DNA of 64,000 bases. It comes from DASXRA01 sp036502575. Its GTDB lineage: Bacteria > Actinomycetota > Actinomycetes > Mycobacteriales > Jatrophihabitantaceae. The stretch is taken from positions 1-64,000 of the forward strand of contig DASXYL010000008.1 in NCBI GenBank assembly GCA_036502575.1, given 5' to 3'. Both the position numbers and the translations under genes were made by a program. This document shows positions 41,940 to 50,083 of this stretch, one piece after another (position 1 is the stretch's first letter; each line of letters starts with the position of its first letter). Under the pieces are notes generated by a model. That model ran no database searches. It was not told the DNA's origin and saw only the letters and a program-made list of their open reading frames with translations.

Positions 41940-43778
41940 TTAGCGATCCGCCGCCCGGGCGGCGATGTCGTCGAGGCGGCGTTGCACGCCGTGGATCTCG
42001 GCGTCGAACTCCCGGCGGCGGGCGGCGAGGTCTGGCAACCCCTCGTCGAGCAGGCCGCGGTTGGCGGCCAGGCGCAGCGCGTTGCGGAACATCTCGGCGG
42101 AGTTCGACTCCTCGCTGGCGATGCGTCGGCGCAATGCCCATTGGTGGCCCACCGACAAGCATTGCGCGACGAATCGTTGCTGGTCGACGACCGGTGCGTC
42201 ACCCAGCTCGGCGAGCTGATGGGCGACGACGGCATATGCCTCGACGAACGGCCGAAGCACGAGATGAGCGAGCAACCACGTGATGGTTCCGAGGAATGCC
42301 TTGGCCTGGTCGACCGTGAGGATGTCGGAACCGGCCGGTTCGAGCTCGGCGTCGATGAGGCGCAGCTCGGCCCGTAGATCGTCGAGGAACTCCGGCCGCG
42401 GCGCGAAGAAGAAGTCGAACTTGAGCAGATCCCGCAGCCGCAAGGCGTCAGCCCACGCGTCGTACGGCAACTCGCTTGTGGCCTCGTCCGCTCCGGCCAG
42501 CACCAGTTCGACGATCGCCCGGAGCACGAGCGTGTGGATCGCGCTGTTGCGGTACATGGCCGCGACGAGATGCTGGCGCGGACCGACGACCCACACCGTG
42601 CTCGCACCGGTGGAGTGGCTGGTCAGCACGCCGGAGCGCACAAGATCCTGAGCCGCCCGGCGCAGGGTTGCCCGATCAGTGAGGTTCGCGGCGCCGGCCG
42701 TCGCGGAGCCTCGGGCCTGCAGGTACTCGGCGAGCGGCGAAACGGTCGCCAGGATCTCATCCAGCGTCAACGCCCGATCAGCGGCGAGCAGAGCGATACA
42801 CACCCCCGCTGTGGGTGTCACAGGCGTGGCCACGTTGATGCGATGGCAGACCTCCAGGGCAACGCGCTCGACCGTGTGCGTGCCGGAAGGATCCGCGGCC
42901 GACAACTCGGCCAGCCGCGACTTCAGCGCCATTGGCTCGCCGAAGTCGACGTAGATCCGGCCCAGCCGACGATGCAGCCCGCGCAGGTAGCGGACGAACC
43001 ATCTGGCGTTCTCGGGCGTCTTGGCGTGACCGCGTGCCTCGGAGGTCATCAGCTCGACCTCGTTGCCCGGAAGCTGGTCGTAGATGATCGAAACGGGGAC
43101 GAGTTGCACCTCGTCGTCGACGTGCGCGGCCGCCTCGACAACGTAGTGCAGCAGGCCGAGTCGGGGCGGACGGAGCTTGCCGGTGCGTGAGCGGCCCCCC
43201 TCGATCGACCAGATGAGGTTGGCCCGCGTCGAGACGAGATGGCCGACGAAGGTGCGCAGGGCGAATCGGTAGACGGGGACGTCGGAGGTCGCCCGGCGGA
43301 TGTGCACGATGCCGGTACGTCGCGCGACCGTACCGAGCGGGAAGAAGTTCAGGTTCGCTCCGGCGACACCGTACGGCGCCCGGATGCCGAATCTCATCAA
43401 CGCTGGCGGCACGACCCATTCGTCGAGATAGGAGCGGTGCGCGATGAGGAACACGAGCGAGTGCCGGTCGTCCAGGGCGCGCAGCTTGGCCAGTCCCTCC
43501 TCGTCGATGAGCAGGTCATAGCCCCGCAGCATCCACTGGCCCAGCCGCGTCCACCGGTCGATGACGCGCTGGTTGTGGGTGGCGGCCATCTCCCGCAGAT
43601 CCACCGCGACCTCGTCCATGACGGCCTGGACGGAGAGACCCAGCCGTCGCGCGACCTCGCCGGCCTGCTGCCGAAACGCCTCTGAACGCAGGATCGCGGG
43701 GATCATCGGCGGATCCGCGAAGATCTGGTCGGCTCGCCGCCGCCACGACGGGCGGGCGGCGCCGGCGGCCGCCGTCAT
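41940..43778 (-). CDS. plsB: Glycerol-3-phosphate acyltransferase, PlsB-like
   Basis: A 612-residue acyltransferase. The catalytic HX4D box is HRSYLD (114-119), followed by YGVAGANLNFFPLG and the G3P-binding GGRSRTGK (194-201), then LVPVSIIYD. The long helical C-terminal part is typical of the large PlsB/GPAT type rather than PlsY. It would place the first acyl chain on sn-glycerol-3-phosphate at the membrane. ATG 43778 overlaps the stop of the HAD-PlsC gene (ATGA), so the first two acylation steps are coded together. Its stop codon is part of the MITE target duplication. Confidence 0.88.
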   Translation of the reverse strand: MTAAAGAARPSWRRRADQIFADPPMIPAILRSEAFRQQAGEVARRLGLSVQAVMDEVAVDLREMAATHNQRVIDRWTRLGQWMLRGYDLLIDEEGLAKLRALDDRHSLVFLIAHRSYLDEWVVPPALMRFGIRAPYGVAGANLNFFPLGTVARRTGIVHIRRATSDVPVYRFALRTFVGHLVSTRANLIWSIEGGRSRTGKLRPPRLGLLHYVVEAAAHVDDEVQLVPVSIIYDQLPGNEVELMTSEARGHAKTPENARWFVRYLRGLHRRLGRIYVDFGEPMALKSRLAELSAADPSGTHTVERVALEVCHRINVATPVTPTAGVCIALLAADRALTLDEILATVSPLAEYLQARGSATAGAANLTDRATLRRAAQDLVRSGVLTSHSTGASTVWVVGPRQHLVAAMYRNSAIHTLVLRAIVELVLAGADEATSELPYDAWADALRLRDLLKFDFFFAPRPEFLDDLRAELRLIDAELEPAGSDILTVDQAKAFLGTITWLLAHLVLRPFVEAYAVVAHQLAELGDAPVVDQQRFVAQCLSVGHQWALRRRIASEESNSAEMFRNALRLAANRGLLDEGLPDLAARRREFDAEIHGVQRRLDDIAARAADR

Positions 43779-45244
43779 GACGCAGCCGCCGCACTGACCG
43801 GCTGCCGTACCCCGTCCGGCCAGTCCTCGAGCGTGTCCTGGAACAGCTGCTGGACCCGAACCACCGCCGCGTCCAGATCCCGCTTCGTCCAAGCATCGGT
43901 CGGGATCGGTTCGTGGACGAGAACCTCGACGGTGCCCGAGCGCGCCGTCTTCGCGTTACGCCACATGAGCTCGCCCGCGTTCCGGATGACGATCGGCACG
44001 ATCGGTACGCCGGCCTGCATCGCGAGGTGGAAGCCGCCCTTCTTGAACCGACCCACGGACGGAGTCAGCGAGCGCGTCCCCTCCGGGGAGATGACGATCG
44101 AGGTGCCGCGAGCCAGCCGCTCCCCGGCCTGGTCGAGGGCCGCGCGTGCCTGGGCACCGTCGGAACGATCGAGGAACGCGAAGTCGGCCAGCGACAGCAG
44201 TTGACCGATCACCGGCACGCTCGCGACCTCCTTCTTCGCCACGCCGGTGAAGCCGCCGCGCAGCACCGTCGTCGTGACGAGCAGGTCGATCAGCGCGCTC
44301 TGGTGGTTGATCATGAACACGGCCGGGCGCTGCGTCCACACGTGCTGTGCACCGGTGACCTCGACCCGCACGTCGCCGACCGCGCTGCCGACGTGGGCGA
44401 ACAGCGACGTCGCCGTGTCGATGCCGTGGCGGCGGCTTCGGCTCAGCAGGCCGGTCGCGATTCCGACCGCGCCCGCTCCGAGCAGCGTGCCGTACATCGC
44501 CGCGGTACGAAGGACCGGGCCCGGGTCGAGGCGGGCGGGTCGACGGGGAAACGTCAGCACCGGCCAACCCCGGTCAGCCGCCTCGCGCGCGAGAACCGGT
44601 TGCGGGTTGACGGCATGGGGACGGCCGACAACGGCCAGGAAGTCGACGTCTTCGTCCCCATTGGCGTATCCGTGCGCGCCGCCGAGATCGAGGCCGTGCC
44701 GATCGGCGAACGCCTCGACGGCGGCGACCTTGCCGGGCCCCCACAACGTGCGTCCGGCGAGACGACCGGTCAGCACGCCGCCCTCGCTCTCGAGCTCGGT
44801 GCACAGCACGTGCTCGATGCCGAGTTCACGCGCGAGCGGTGCGACCTGGAACCGCGTGGCCGAGGTAGCGATGACGACGGTGTGCCCCTGCCGCTGGTGC
44901 GCCTTGACGAGTCGCCAGGCGTCGTGGAAGAGCGTGCCGGCGATGCCGCCGACGAACAGCCGTTCGCCCAGCTCGCCCACGTCCTCGGGCGGGCGTCCGG
45001 TCCAGCCGCGGATGCCGCGTACGAGGAGTTCTTCGAAGGCCTCCTCCGAGAGCGTGTCGCCCAGTGTCGCCCGCAGGGTGTGCAGCATCTCGGCCGGACC
45101 GATCTCGAGATTGCGGAAGCGGTGCGTGTACAGGGCGCTCGCCGAATAGCCGTCGATCAGCGTGCCGTCGAAGTCGAAGAACGCGGCGACGGACGGCCCG
45201 GGACGTCCGGATCTGATCTCGTGGAGCAGTGCACCGATGGCCAT
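43775..45244 (-). CDS. HAD-IB hydrolase fused to PlsC-like lysophosphatidate acyltransferase
   Basis: A 489-residue bifunctional protein. Residues 20-225 are a HAD-IB phosphatase: DFDGT (24-28), TSAT (127-130) and GDEDVD (197-201). Residues about 285-470 are a PlsC-type acyltransferase with FMINHQSALID (310-320), SPEGTRSLTP and VPIVPIVIRN. The catalytic box reads H314-x5-D320, one residue longer than the usual HX4D. Known fusions of this type occur in mycobacteria and rhodococci. Likely activities: acylation of lysophosphatidate and dephosphorylation towards diacylglycerol. Divergent from the WS/DGAT gene. Confidence 0.85.
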   Translation of the reverse strand: MAIGALLHEIRSGRPGPSVAAFFDFDGTLIDGYSASALYTHRFRNLEIGPAEMLHTLRATLGDTLSEEAFEELLVRGIRGWTGRPPEDVGELGERLFVGGIAGTLFHDAWRLVKAHQRQGHTVVIATSATRFQVAPLARELGIEHVLCTELESEGGVLTGRLAGRTLWGPGKVAAVEAFADRHGLDLGGAHGYANGDEDVDFLAVVGRPHAVNPQPVLAREAADRGWPVLTFPRRPARLDPGPVLRTAAMYGTLLGAGAVGIATGLLSRSRRHGIDTATSLFAHVGSAVGDVRVEVTGAQHVWTQRPAVFMINHQSALIDLLVTTTVLRGGFTGVAKKEVASVPVIGQLLSLADFAFLDRSDGAQARAALDQAGERLARGTSIVISPEGTRSLTPSVGRFKKGGFHLAMQAGVPIVPIVIRNAGELMWRNAKTARSGTVEVLVHEPIPTDAWTKRDLDAAVVRVQQLFQDTLEDWPDGVRQPVSAAAAS

Positions 45245-45298
45245 CGACCGGGACCTCCGCAGCAAGAGGTGGCGGGGAGAAGATAGAATAGCCCAATC

Positions 45299-45380
45299 AT
45301 CAGACCAAAGCTAGTCACCCGGCAACTTGCGTGATAGTTTGGTCCAACCAAAAGATCGGACGGTTGATCGGACCATCTGA
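45299..45380. promoter_or_regulatory. Divergent lipid-gene promoter with three FadR-type boxes
   Basis: TTTGGT-CCA-ACCAAA (45338-45352) is a perfect inverted repeat with the GGT-N3-ACC core of FadR-type operators. TCAGACCAAAG (45299-45309, minus strand CTTTGGTCTGA) and ATCGGACCATCTGAT (45367-45381) are weaker copies. They lie between the HAD-PlsC and WS/DGAT starts and could control both operons. Confidence 0.6.
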
Positions 45381-45391
45381 TGGAGGCTCAT

Positions 45392-46798
45392 ATGTCCGAC
45401 GCTGGGCAATGGGGTGGGCCACCCACGATGAGCGCGTGGGAGGCGCTCATGTGGCGCGCCGACACCGACCCCCGGACCCGTTCCACCGGGATCTTGCTGG
45501 AGCTCCTCGCCACCGAGCCGGACCGGGCGCGCCTGGTCGCCGCCCACGAACGCGTGACGGCGACGATCGCGCGCCTTCGCGACCGCGTCGTGGAGCCGCC
45601 GCTGCCACTCGTACAGCCGAGCTGGACACCGGATCCCCAGTTCGACCTCAGCAACCATCTTCGGTCGGTTCGACTGGACGGGCCCGGAACGCATAGGCAG
45701 CTCCTCGACCTCAGTGAGTCGCTCCTCGGCGAGCCGTTCGACCGCGCCCGCCCACCGTGGGAAGCCACCGTCGTCACCGGGCTGCGGGACGGCAAGGCGG
45801 CCTACCTGCTGAAGATCCATCACAGCCTGACCGACGGGCTGGGGCTGATCCAGTTGCTCGAACTGGCGCACAGCGACCAGCCCGGGCCCCGGTCACACGA
45901 TCCGATCCGCCCAACGTCCACGCCATCTGCCTCGGTCTCGTCGCTCGGGCTGCTCGCGTCCGGACTGCACGGGCACGTCGCCCGGCTACCGCGCGAGACC
46001 GGGTCGGCCGCGCGTCGCCTGGCCGTGGCTGCGCACGATCCGGCCCGCACGATCGGCGAGGGCACACGGTTCGTCCAGTCGCTCGGACGGATGATGCGAT
46101 CGCCGCCGGCCCGGTCCGAGCTCTTGCGCGGTACGGGCGGTGCGGGCAATCGGCTGCTCACGGTGGAGGCACCGCTCGACGGCCTGCGCACCAGCGCGAA
46201 AGCGGTCGGCGCATCCGTGAACGACGCGTTCCTAGCGTCGGTGCTCGGCGGCATGCGGCTCTATCACGAGGCGAACGGCGCCGTCGTGGACCGCTTGCCG
46301 ATCGCGATCCCGATCAGCCTGCGCGCGTCGGACGATCCACTAGGCGGCAACCAGTTCGCGGGCGCCCGGTTCGCCGCGCCGATGGGCGAGAAAGATCCCG
46401 TCGCGCGCATGCTCGAGATCCGGGAGTTCGTGCTGACCGCCCGCGCCGAGCCGGCCGTCGGCCTCGTCAACACCGTCGCGCCCGCGCTCACCAAGCTGCC
46501 CACGCCGATGGTCATCGAGCTGTCGGCGCGGCTGATCGCGAGCTCTGATCTCCAGATCTCGAACATCCGCGGCATCGGTCATCCGCTCTACCTCGCCGGC
46601 GCGGAGATCGAGGGCATGTATCCACTCGGGCCCCGACCAGGAGTAGCCGCCATGATCGCGATGATCACCTACAACGGGCGCTGTTGCGTCGGGGTCAACG
46701 CCGACCCGGACGTGATCCCCCGCCCGTCCGAGCTCGAACACTGTCTGCGCGAAGGCTTCGCGGAAGTCATCGCGGTGGGTACTGGAGGCCAGTCGTGA
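45392..46798 (+). CDS. Wax ester synthase / diacylglycerol acyltransferase (WS/DGAT)
   Basis: A 468-residue protein; the ATG at 45392 lies 4 bases after GGAGG. The acyltransferase motif HHSLTDG (143-149) is intact, and PLNGPI-like and IPISLRASDDPLGGNQFAG segments follow, as does SNIRGIGHPLYLAGAEIEGM near the C-terminus. These are hallmarks of actinobacterial WS/DGAT enzymes that make storage triacylglycerol or wax esters. GTGA overlap to the hydrolase. With the PlsB-like and PlsC-like genes it would complete the triacylglycerol route; the HAD domain could supply the phosphatase step. Confidence 0.93.
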   Translation: MSDAGQWGGPPTMSAWEALMWRADTDPRTRSTGILLELLATEPDRARLVAAHERVTATIARLRDRVVEPPLPLVQPSWTPDPQFDLSNHLRSVRLDGPGTHRQLLDLSESLLGEPFDRARPPWEATVVTGLRDGKAAYLLKIHHSLTDGLGLIQLLELAHSDQPGPRSHDPIRPTSTPSASVSSLGLLASGLHGHVARLPRETGSAARRLAVAAHDPARTIGEGTRFVQSLGRMMRSPPARSELLRGTGGAGNRLLTVEAPLDGLRTSAKAVGASVNDAFLASVLGGMRLYHEANGAVVDRLPIAIPISLRASDDPLGGNQFAGARFAAPMGEKDPVARMLEIREFVLTARAEPAVGLVNTVAPALTKLPTPMVIELSARLIASSDLQISNIRGIGHPLYLAGAEIEGMYPLGPRPGVAAMIAMITYNGRCCVGVNADPDVIPRPSELEHCLREGFAEVIAVGTGGQS

Positions 46799-47769
46799 AG
46801 CGAGCCAAGCCGGCCAACCTGGATGCGACGATCCGCGCCGCCGAACTCGCGGCGTACTCGCACTACGGCTTGAGCCCCGTCGAGAAGATCGTTCCGATCG
46901 CGTCGCCGCTCGGGCCGGTCGACGTCCGCCTGGTCATATTCGGCCTCCGCGACAGCGCGCAGCCGCCCGTCCTGCTGCTGCACGGGATCGCGTCGGTGAA
47001 CGTGATCGCGGCTCCGATCGTCGCGGCGTTCACCGATCGTCAGGTGATCGCCGTCGATTGGCCCGGCCACGGCCTGTCGGGCCCGAGCGTGCTGCCTCCG
47101 GGCTGGGCGTTCCGCAGCTACACGATATCGGTGCTGCGCACGCTGCTGGACGAACTGGAACTCGACGAGGTCGACATCATCGGCCATTCGATGGGCGCGC
47201 AGTTCGGGCTCTACGCCGGACTCGACCTGCCCACACGGGTACGCCGGCTCGCGCTGCTGGGCGCACCGGGCACCGGCTTCGCCGGCGTTCGCCCCACCCC
47301 GATCATGATCGCGCTCGCCGTGCCGGGGCTGGGCGCTCGCTTGCTGCGGCTGCCGATGTCGCCGGCGGCGTTCGTCCGCAACAACGAGAAGGCGCTGGGC
47401 AAGGCGGCACTGCGCGACATGCCGGCCGAGTTGGTCACCGCGGCGCACCTGATGGGATCACGGCCGGGGTTCGCGCCGAGCATCGCGAGCTACTTCCGCG
47501 CCCTGATCAGGCGCACGACGACCCGCGTCGCCGTCAACGTCTCCCCGGCCGAGCTGGCGACACTGCGTCAGCCCGTGCTGCTCGCCTGGGGTGACCAGGA
47601 CGTGTTCATGCGCCCAACCCAGGCCGCCGAGCACATCGCCGCGATCCCCCAAGCCGATCTCGTCGAGCTACCCGGAGCGGGCCACGCGCCGTGGCTACAA
47701 CACCCCGAGACCGTGGCGCGAGCCGTCACCGACCACCTCGCCAAGCCGCCCGAGCGCGGACCGAGCTAG
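46795..47769 (+). CDS. Alpha/beta-hydrolase
   Basis: A 324-residue hydrolase starting with the GTG of a GTGA overlap. LLLHGIASV forms the oxyanion loop, DWPGHGLSG the following turn, GHSMGAQ contains nucleophile Ser132, GDQDVF the acid and GAGHAPWLQHPE the histidine. Co-translation with WS/DGAT suggests a lipase, esterase or thioesterase in neutral lipid turnover. The family is broad (esterases, epoxide hydrolases, C-C hydrolases), so the substrate is open. Converges on the regulator downstream with stops overlapping by four bases. Confidence 0.88.
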   Translation: MKRAKPANLDATIRAAELAAYSHYGLSPVEKIVPIASPLGPVDVRLVIFGLRDSAQPPVLLLHGIASVNVIAAPIVAAFTDRQVIAVDWPGHGLSGPSVLPPGWAFRSYTISVLRTLLDELELDEVDIIGHSMGAQFGLYAGLDLPTRVRRLALLGAPGTGFAGVRPTPIMIALAVPGLGARLLRLPMSPAAFVRNNEKALGKAALRDMPAELVTAAHLMGSRPGFAPSIASYFRALIRRTTTRVAVNVSPAELATLRQPVLLAWGDQDVFMRPTQAAEHIAAIPQADLVELPGAGHAPWLQHPETVARAVTDHLAKPPERGPS

Positions 47770-48860
47770 CCAGGCAAGCCGCGGCGCACCATGAACTCCA
47801 CGGCCTCATTCATGTTGATGGGGTTGATCGTCTTGCCGGGATGCTCCTGAGGCCAGACTCGCAGGAGTTCGTCGACGAATCCCTGGCCGACGTCCTGGAC
47901 TCCCGCGAAGTCGACGTCGATCTCGGTGAACTCGTCCAGGCCGTCCAGAAGGCGGCGGGCCTCGGATCTCGACACGAATCGCACACCGAGACCGAACAGC
48001 TTGACGATGGGCCGGGTGCGAACGAACTCGAGGTCCTTGCTGTACTGCCGGAACACGTCGCGGGTCCGCCGGGTCGTCCGCGGGTCGACCTGCCCGGCCG
48101 CGACGGTGCCCTGAGTGACTTTCGAGACGCCAACCGCCTGGTCGCTGCGTACGTTGTCGACCGTCCACCGCTTGCCGTTGGACGAGAGTTGGAACACATC
48201 CAGCATCTTGGAGGTGAAGAAGATGCCTTCTCCCGTGTGCCGCTCGCGCCAGGTCGTCTGCTTGCCCTTGGTGAGGGCGCCGATCGACTCGAAGTCATCA
48301 GCCAGGTTGAGGCCGCGTCGCAGGTGCGCGAAGGCGCCCTCACCGTCGTCGGTGATCCGGAACGTCAACGCGTCCTCAGACGCCCACATGGTGACCTCGA
48401 CACTCGACCCGCGGCTGTGGTCGATGGCGTTGTTCAGCATCTCCGTGATCGAGTAGCGCAGCACTGTGCCGGCCGGCGAGCCCTCGTCGACGTCAAGAAC
48501 GTCGTTGACCTCCTGCCACACCTGATGCTCCTCGAGACCCCCGAGAGGGAAGTGCCGCGACCAAGCAGGATCCGCATTCGGTTCGATCGGCGCGGGCCCG
48601 AACGTCCTAGCGTCCCCGGACGCGCCAAGTGCCGCTCGCACCGCAGTCGGGTCGAACAGGCGGTGTCCACCAGCGGTGCGCGCAGATGGGATCGTCCGCG
48701 CGTCTGCCATCCTCCGGACCGTGTGGATAGGCATGCCGAGGTGTGCGGCCAGCTGTCCGATGCGCACGAGCTCGGTGTCAGCTTCTTCACGCACGATCTC
48801 AGTGGCTTCCCGCTCACGCGGGCTGAGTCTCTCCGTACTGTTAGATTCAACGCCGGCCAT
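47766..48860 (-). CDS. HTH - GHKL ATPase - DUF4325 (STAS-like) regulator
   Basis: A 364-residue three-part protein. Residues 30-75 are a MerR/excisionase-type helix-turn-helix (VRIGQLAAHLGMPIHTVRRM, then SARTAGGHRLFD). Residues 115-235 carry GHKL ATPase motifs: N-box EMLNNAIDHS (140-149), DDGEG (171-175) and HTGEGIFF (208-215). Residues about 265-345 match the STAS-like DUF4325 fold (GLGVRFVSRSEARRLLDGLD, DVDFAGVQDVGQGFVDELLR). Anti-sigma kinase/anti-sigma antagonist logic combined with its own DNA-binding domain suggests an ATP-driven switch. A 27-bp palindrome and two half-sites at its promoter indicate autoregulation. Confidence 0.85.
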   Translation of the reverse strand: MAGVESNSTERLSPREREATEIVREEADTELVRIGQLAAHLGMPIHTVRRMADARTIPSARTAGGHRLFDPTAVRAALGASGDARTFGPAPIEPNADPAWSRHFPLGGLEEHQVWQEVNDVLDVDEGSPAGTVLRYSITEMLNNAIDHSRGSSVEVTMWASEDALTFRITDDGEGAFAHLRRGLNLADDFESIGALTKGKQTTWRERHTGEGIFFTSKMLDVFQLSSNGKRWTVDNVRSDQAVGVSKVTQGTVAAGQVDPRTTRRTRDVFRQYSKDLEFVRTRPIVKLFGLGVRFVSRSEARRLLDGLDEFTEIDVDFAGVQDVGQGFVDELLRVWPQEHPGKTINPINMNEAVEFMVRRGLPG

Positions 48861-48928
48861 CCGCAGAATCTAACAGAATCTGTTAGATTCTGCCACCCGG
48901 CGCCCGCGCGTCAGGGTGAATCTAACAG
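48838..48928. promoter_or_regulatory. Palindromic operator array of the HTH-ATPase gene
   Basis: AGAATCTAACAGA - A - TCTGTTAGATTCT (48865-48891) is a perfect palindrome with 13-base arms, 4 bases upstream of the ATG at 48860. Half-sites flank it: CTGTTAGATTC at 48838-48848 inside the coding start, and GAATCTAACAG at 48918-48928. Three spaced copies of one half-site strongly suggest cooperative binding by the encoded HTH protein. Confidence 0.75.
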
Positions 48929-48984
48929 TCATGTCAGTTTTGACTCTCCGCCGATTCAACGGATGCGCCACCGATGCGCGCGCG

Positions 48985-49023
48985 TCAACCGAAGTCGGGT
49001 CGCCGCTTCTCGAGGGCGTTCAC
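48985..49023 (-). pseudogene. C-terminal fragment of an enoyl-CoA hydratase
   Basis: On the minus strand 12 codons read VNALEKRRPDFG then TGA. This is the characteristic end of crotonases, and 29 of 31 bases match the 3' end of the hydratase at 50084 (which ends LEKRRPDFG). No start or body remains upstream; a stop interrupts the frame after three more codons. A relic of a lost hydratase. The rest of 48929-49310 holds no gene I can support. Confidence 0.6.
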
Positions 49024-49310
49024 CCCACCCGATCATGCTCGCGTTCGCGACCTGAGTTCTGTCCGAAGTTGTCCACCCTTCGTGACGTCCTGGCGCGTGC
49101 AAGCGCGGACAACTTCGTGAGCAGGACCAACCGACTGATCGCACGAATTAGTGTCCCCGGACCGTAGCCGAAGGGGGTAGTTAAAACCCCCGACCGTGCG
49201 ATGTCGACTGCCAGTTGCTGGATGAGTATCGGAGTCCGACTTCGGGTCTGATGCGACGGGCAGCCGGCCCGGTTACGCGACCTGATCTGTTCGAGAGGAT
49301 CGCGCCGACC

Positions 49311-50069
49311 ATGGACACAAGGACCAATCTCAAGATCGCGTATGCGGCCGCCTGGTGCGGCCCGATCTTTCTCGTCGGATACATCGTTTCCTTCGGGCTA
49401 CTGGGCTGGAATCACCCGCCGCCCTCGCCGGCATATTCCCCTCAGGAACTCGTCGACCACTACTTTGCGCCGCACCACGACCAGATCATGATCGGCATGG
49501 TCATCTGCATGGTCGTTGGCGTGTTCTACCTGCCGTGGTCGGCGGCGTCGTCGGTGATCATGTACCGGAAGGAGCATCGCTCGCCTGTCCTGTCGAACAT
49601 CAGCCTGCTGGCCGGGGGCCTCACGGCGTGGATCCTCGCCGAGTTCCCGGGAAAGATCTTGCATGCGGCTTCTTACGGCTCGTCGCGGCCAGAGCTCCAA
49701 GCATTCGCCTGGCGCGAGGCGTGGTACATCTACGACATGACCTACATGGTCACCGGCTTCGAGATGATCGCGGTCGGAATCTATGCGCTGACCGACAAGA
49801 GTGATTCGCCGGTCTGGCCGCGGTGGGCCGGTTGGGTCGCCATCGGCGGCGCCCTGTCTTTCGTACCGGAAAGCGTCATCCCGTATGTCACCTCAGGACC
49901 GTTCGCCGTGAACGGCCTGTGGAACTTCTGGGTCGCGTTCCCGTGGTGGCTGATCTGGTTCGGGATCTACAGCTACTACCTGCTGCGCTACATCAAGCGA
50001 CAGCTGATCGAGACTGCGAAGGCGCCGATCCAGGCACACCCGGAGGTAGCATCCGCGACGGTCGGGTGA
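49311..50069 (+). CDS. Hypothetical polytopic membrane protein
   Basis: A 252-residue protein with about six hydrophobic helices, the first near 10-32 (AAWCGPIFLVGYIVSFGLLG), others around QIMIGMVICMVVGVFYLPWS, SLLAGGLTAWILAEFPG, MVTGFEMIAVGIYAL, WAGWVAIGGALSFVPE and the aromatic NGLWNFWVAFPWWLIWFGIY. The ATG at 49311 is favoured over the open frame upstream. It resembles membrane proteins often found with sterol and terpenoid gene clusters, but I cannot name the family. It converges with the hydratase downstream, so it is probably transcribed alone. Confidence 0.75.
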   Translation: MDTRTNLKIAYAAAWCGPIFLVGYIVSFGLLGWNHPPPSPAYSPQELVDHYFAPHHDQIMIGMVICMVVGVFYLPWSAASSVIMYRKEHRSPVLSNISLLAGGLTAWILAEFPGKILHAASYGSSRPELQAFAWREAWYIYDMTYMVTGFEMIAVGIYALTDKSDSPVWPRWAGWVAIGGALSFVPESVIPYVTSGPFAVNGLWNFWVAFPWWLIWFGIYSYYLLRYIKRQLIETAKAPIQAHPEVASATVG

Positions 50070-50083
50070 GTGAAGGTCGCACG

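Noticed and set aside
41774..42607. A 277-codon frame running through the PlsB-like gene and the MITE
   Set aside because: Ser/Arg-rich shadow of the acyltransferase; no transposase motif within the element part.
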